Source: Chlamydiota bacterium
GTDB lineage: Bacteria > Chlamydiota > Chlamydiia > Chlamydiales > VGMA01
Length of the DNA: 14,482 nucleotides
NCBI GenBank assembly: GCA_016866575.1
Contig: VGMA01000026.1
Span: forward strand, 1-14,482
Direction of reading: 5' to 3'
Shown: piece after piece, positions 12,827-14,482 of the stretch
Layout of the letters: each line of letters starts with the position of its first letter
How positions within the stretch are numbered: position 1 is the stretch's first letter
Position numbers and translations under genes: made by a program
The notes under the pieces: model-generated
Told to the model about the DNA's origin: nothing
The model's input: only the letters and a program-made list of their open reading frames with translations
Databases searched by the model: none

Positions 12827-14482
12827 ATGGGGGCGAAAACACGATCTGAAATTCCCGATACAGCAAAATGGAATGTAGAAAGTATTTATCCAGATATCCA
12901 AAGATGGGAAAAAGAGTATCAAGCACTTTCTTCAAAAGCTAGTGGCGGCTGGCAGGAAATACGTCAATTTGAAGGCAAACTTGCTTCAGGGCCTTTAGAG
13001 TTAAAAAAACTTTTAGATACTATGTATGCGATTTCCCGCACTTTAGAAAAAATTTATACCTATGCACATTTGCGCCACGATGAAGATGTAGCTTTTGATG
13101 CACATAAAACGATTTACGCAAGAGGTCTTTCACTATATCAAGATTTTGACCAAGCGACATCTTGGATCAATCCTGAGATTTTAGCCTTAGATCAAAAGAC
13201 TTTAGAACACTACCTTGCATCAAAAGAGCTTGCAGATTATCACACGGTAATCAATAAGCTTTTAGATCAAAAAAAGTATGTACTTCCTGCTGATCAAGAA
13301 AAGTTATTGGCGCTTTCTTCAAAAATCGCTCGCACCCCTTATGCGGTTTTTAATGCTTTAAATAACGCTGATTTAAGATTTAAAGACATTTATGACAGCG
13401 AAGGCAATCAGCATCCTCTAACACATGGAACTTACTCATTATATCTTCAATCTCAAGATCGCACTTTAAGAAAAAATGCTTTTACCAATGTTCTTTCTGA
13501 GTATAAAACACACGAAAATACACTCGCTGAAGTTCTTAACGGGGTAGTGCAAAGTCATATATTCTCTATGAAAGCTAGAGGATATGAGTCATGCTTGCAA
13601 GCAGCTCTACAGCCGCATCAAATCAACCGAAAAGTCTACGATTCTCTTATTAGTGAAATCAATGCCAATCTCAGTGTTCTTCACGATTATGTCAATTTTA
13701 GAAAAGAGATTTTAGGTCTAGATCAAATCCACTTTTACGATCTTTATGTACCTCTTGTAGAAGACATCGAAATGGATTTTTCTTATGAGGAATCTTCGAA
13801 GGTAGTTTTATCTTCAGTTAAAGTTTTAGGTCGCGAGTACCAAGAAACCCTTAAAAAGGGGCTTACTGAAGAGCGCTGGGTAGATATCTTTGAAAATCAA
13901 GGTAAAAGATCAGGGGCGTATTCTAGCGGCTGTTTTGATAGCTATCCATTCATTTTGATGAATTATACCAATACATTGAGAGATCTCAAGACTCTAGCGC
14001 ATGAAGCAGGTCATAGTATGCATACATACTTAAGCCAAAAAACGCAGCCTTATCATTATGCAAATTATCCTATTTTTGTGGCAGAAGTTGCTTCTACATT
14101 TAATGAGGAATTAGCTTTTCAGACTTTAATAGAAAAAGCAAAGTCAAAAAAAGAGCGGATCTATTTACTTTGTCAAAATATTGAAGATATACGAGCTACA
14201 CTCTTTAGACAAACGATGTTCGCAGAATTTGAGCTTAGGATCCATCAGCTTGCAGAGACTGAAGTGCCTTTGACCCCGCAAGTGCTCAAACAGACCTATA
14301 GAGATCTGAATGTGAAGTATTTTGGCCCTTCATTCACTGTAGATGAAGAGCTCGATTATGAGCTTTTCCGTATACCCCATTTTTTCTACAATTTCTACGT
14401 TTATCAGTACGCAACTGGAATGAGCGCAGCCCATGCGCTGGTAGAAAAGGTTAGAAAAGAAGGGGAGAGTGCCCGCGATAAT
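12827..14482 (+). CDS. pepF: Oligoendopeptidase F (M3B zinc metallopeptidase), partial, C-terminus beyond window
   Basis: PepF is a cytoplasmic zinc peptidase that cleaves short peptides, used in peptide turnover. 552 residues are visible of about 600. The zinc site is HEAGH at 392-396 with the third ligand probably E420 in FVAEVASTFNEE, 28 residues after the first His, as is normal for family M3. The stretch ending in YQYATGMSAAHAL near the window edge is also typical of the M3B C-terminal region. The N-terminus has the family's WNVESIYPDI. The ATG at 12827 has an excellent AAGGAG site 5 nt upstream. Another in-frame ATG at 12776, with AAGG 6 nt upstream, would add 17 residues (MRNTWICLAIIFNQGVL) that look like a hydrophobic leader and are not expected for the family. 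pepF next to groES-groEL is recalled from Chlamydia genomes. Confidence 0.95.
   Translation, partial: MGAKTRSEIPDTAKWNVESIYPDIQRWEKEYQALSSKASGGWQEIRQFEGKLASGPLELKKLLDTMYAISRTLEKIYTYAHLRHDEDVAFDAHKTIYARGLSLYQDFDQATSWINPEILALDQKTLEHYLASKELADYHTVINKLLDQKKYVLPADQEKLLALSSKIARTPYAVFNALNNADLRFKDIYDSEGNQHPLTHGTYSLYLQSQDRTLRKNAFTNVLSEYKTHENTLAEVLNGVVQSHIFSMKARGYESCLQAALQPHQINRKVYDSLISEINANLSVLHDYVNFRKEILGLDQIHFYDLYVPLVEDIEMDFSYEESSKVVLSSVKVLGREYQETLKKGLTEERWVDIFENQGKRSGAYSSGCFDSYPFILMNYTNTLRDLKTLAHEAGHSMHTYLSQKTQPYHYANYPIFVAEVASTFNEELAFQTLIEKAKSKKERIYLLCQNIEDIRATLFRQTMFAEFELRIHQLAETEVPLTPQVLKQTYRDLNVKYFGPSFTVDEELDYELFRIPHFFYNFYVYQYATGMSAAHALVEKVRKEGESARDN

Overview
The window looks like a chromosomal segment from a member of the Chlamydiales, probably one of the amoeba- or environment-associated lineages rather than a Chlamydiaceae pathogen. 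The evidence is a chlamydial-type groES-groEL operon next to pepF (a grouping I recall from Chlamydia genomes), an AT-rich base composition, two tandem proteins with features of inclusion-membrane (Inc) proteins, and accessory genes (an RND efflux set, an RRM protein, a DUF1543-like protein) more typical of environmental chlamydiae. The lineage is an inference: there is no rRNA gene here to test it. I see no tRNA or rRNA gene, insertion sequence, CRISPR array or phage gene.

Layout from left to right. (1) 1-649, minus: the N-terminal 216 residues of a probably exported class-II cyclic-nucleotide phosphodiesterase, cut by the window edge. (2) 712-6402, minus: a complete three-gene RND efflux operon in the order lipoprotein adaptor, inner-membrane pump, outer-membrane channel, with overlapping genes and a hairpin just after the last gene. 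(3) 6457-7397, plus: a small protein with two DUF1543-like repeats, then an RNA-binding RRM protein with an Arg-rich tail, then a terminator. (4) 7501-8030: an AT-rich stretch holding a 53-residue Gln/Asn-rich minus-strand gene with its own terminator. (5) 8031-9896, minus: two tandem paralogous membrane proteins with a strong sigma-70-type promoter in front and a strong terminator behind. (6) 9935-12642, minus: groES, groEL, a terminator-like hairpin, and a small AsmA-like membrane-anchored protein. (7) 12643-12826: the divergent groES/pepF control region, containing a perfect 11-bp inverted repeat with CIRCE geometry. (8) 12827-14482, plus: oligoendopeptidase F, lacking its C-terminus at the window edge.

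The RND trio should form one envelope-spanning exporter, and GroES/GroEL form the main chaperonin, probably under HrcA through the CIRCE-like palindrome. The most interesting and least described content is the tandem Inc-like pair, the tiny Gln/Asn-rich gene beside it, and the exported phosphodiesterase, all of which could face the host. Those host-directed roles are inferred from sequence features only.
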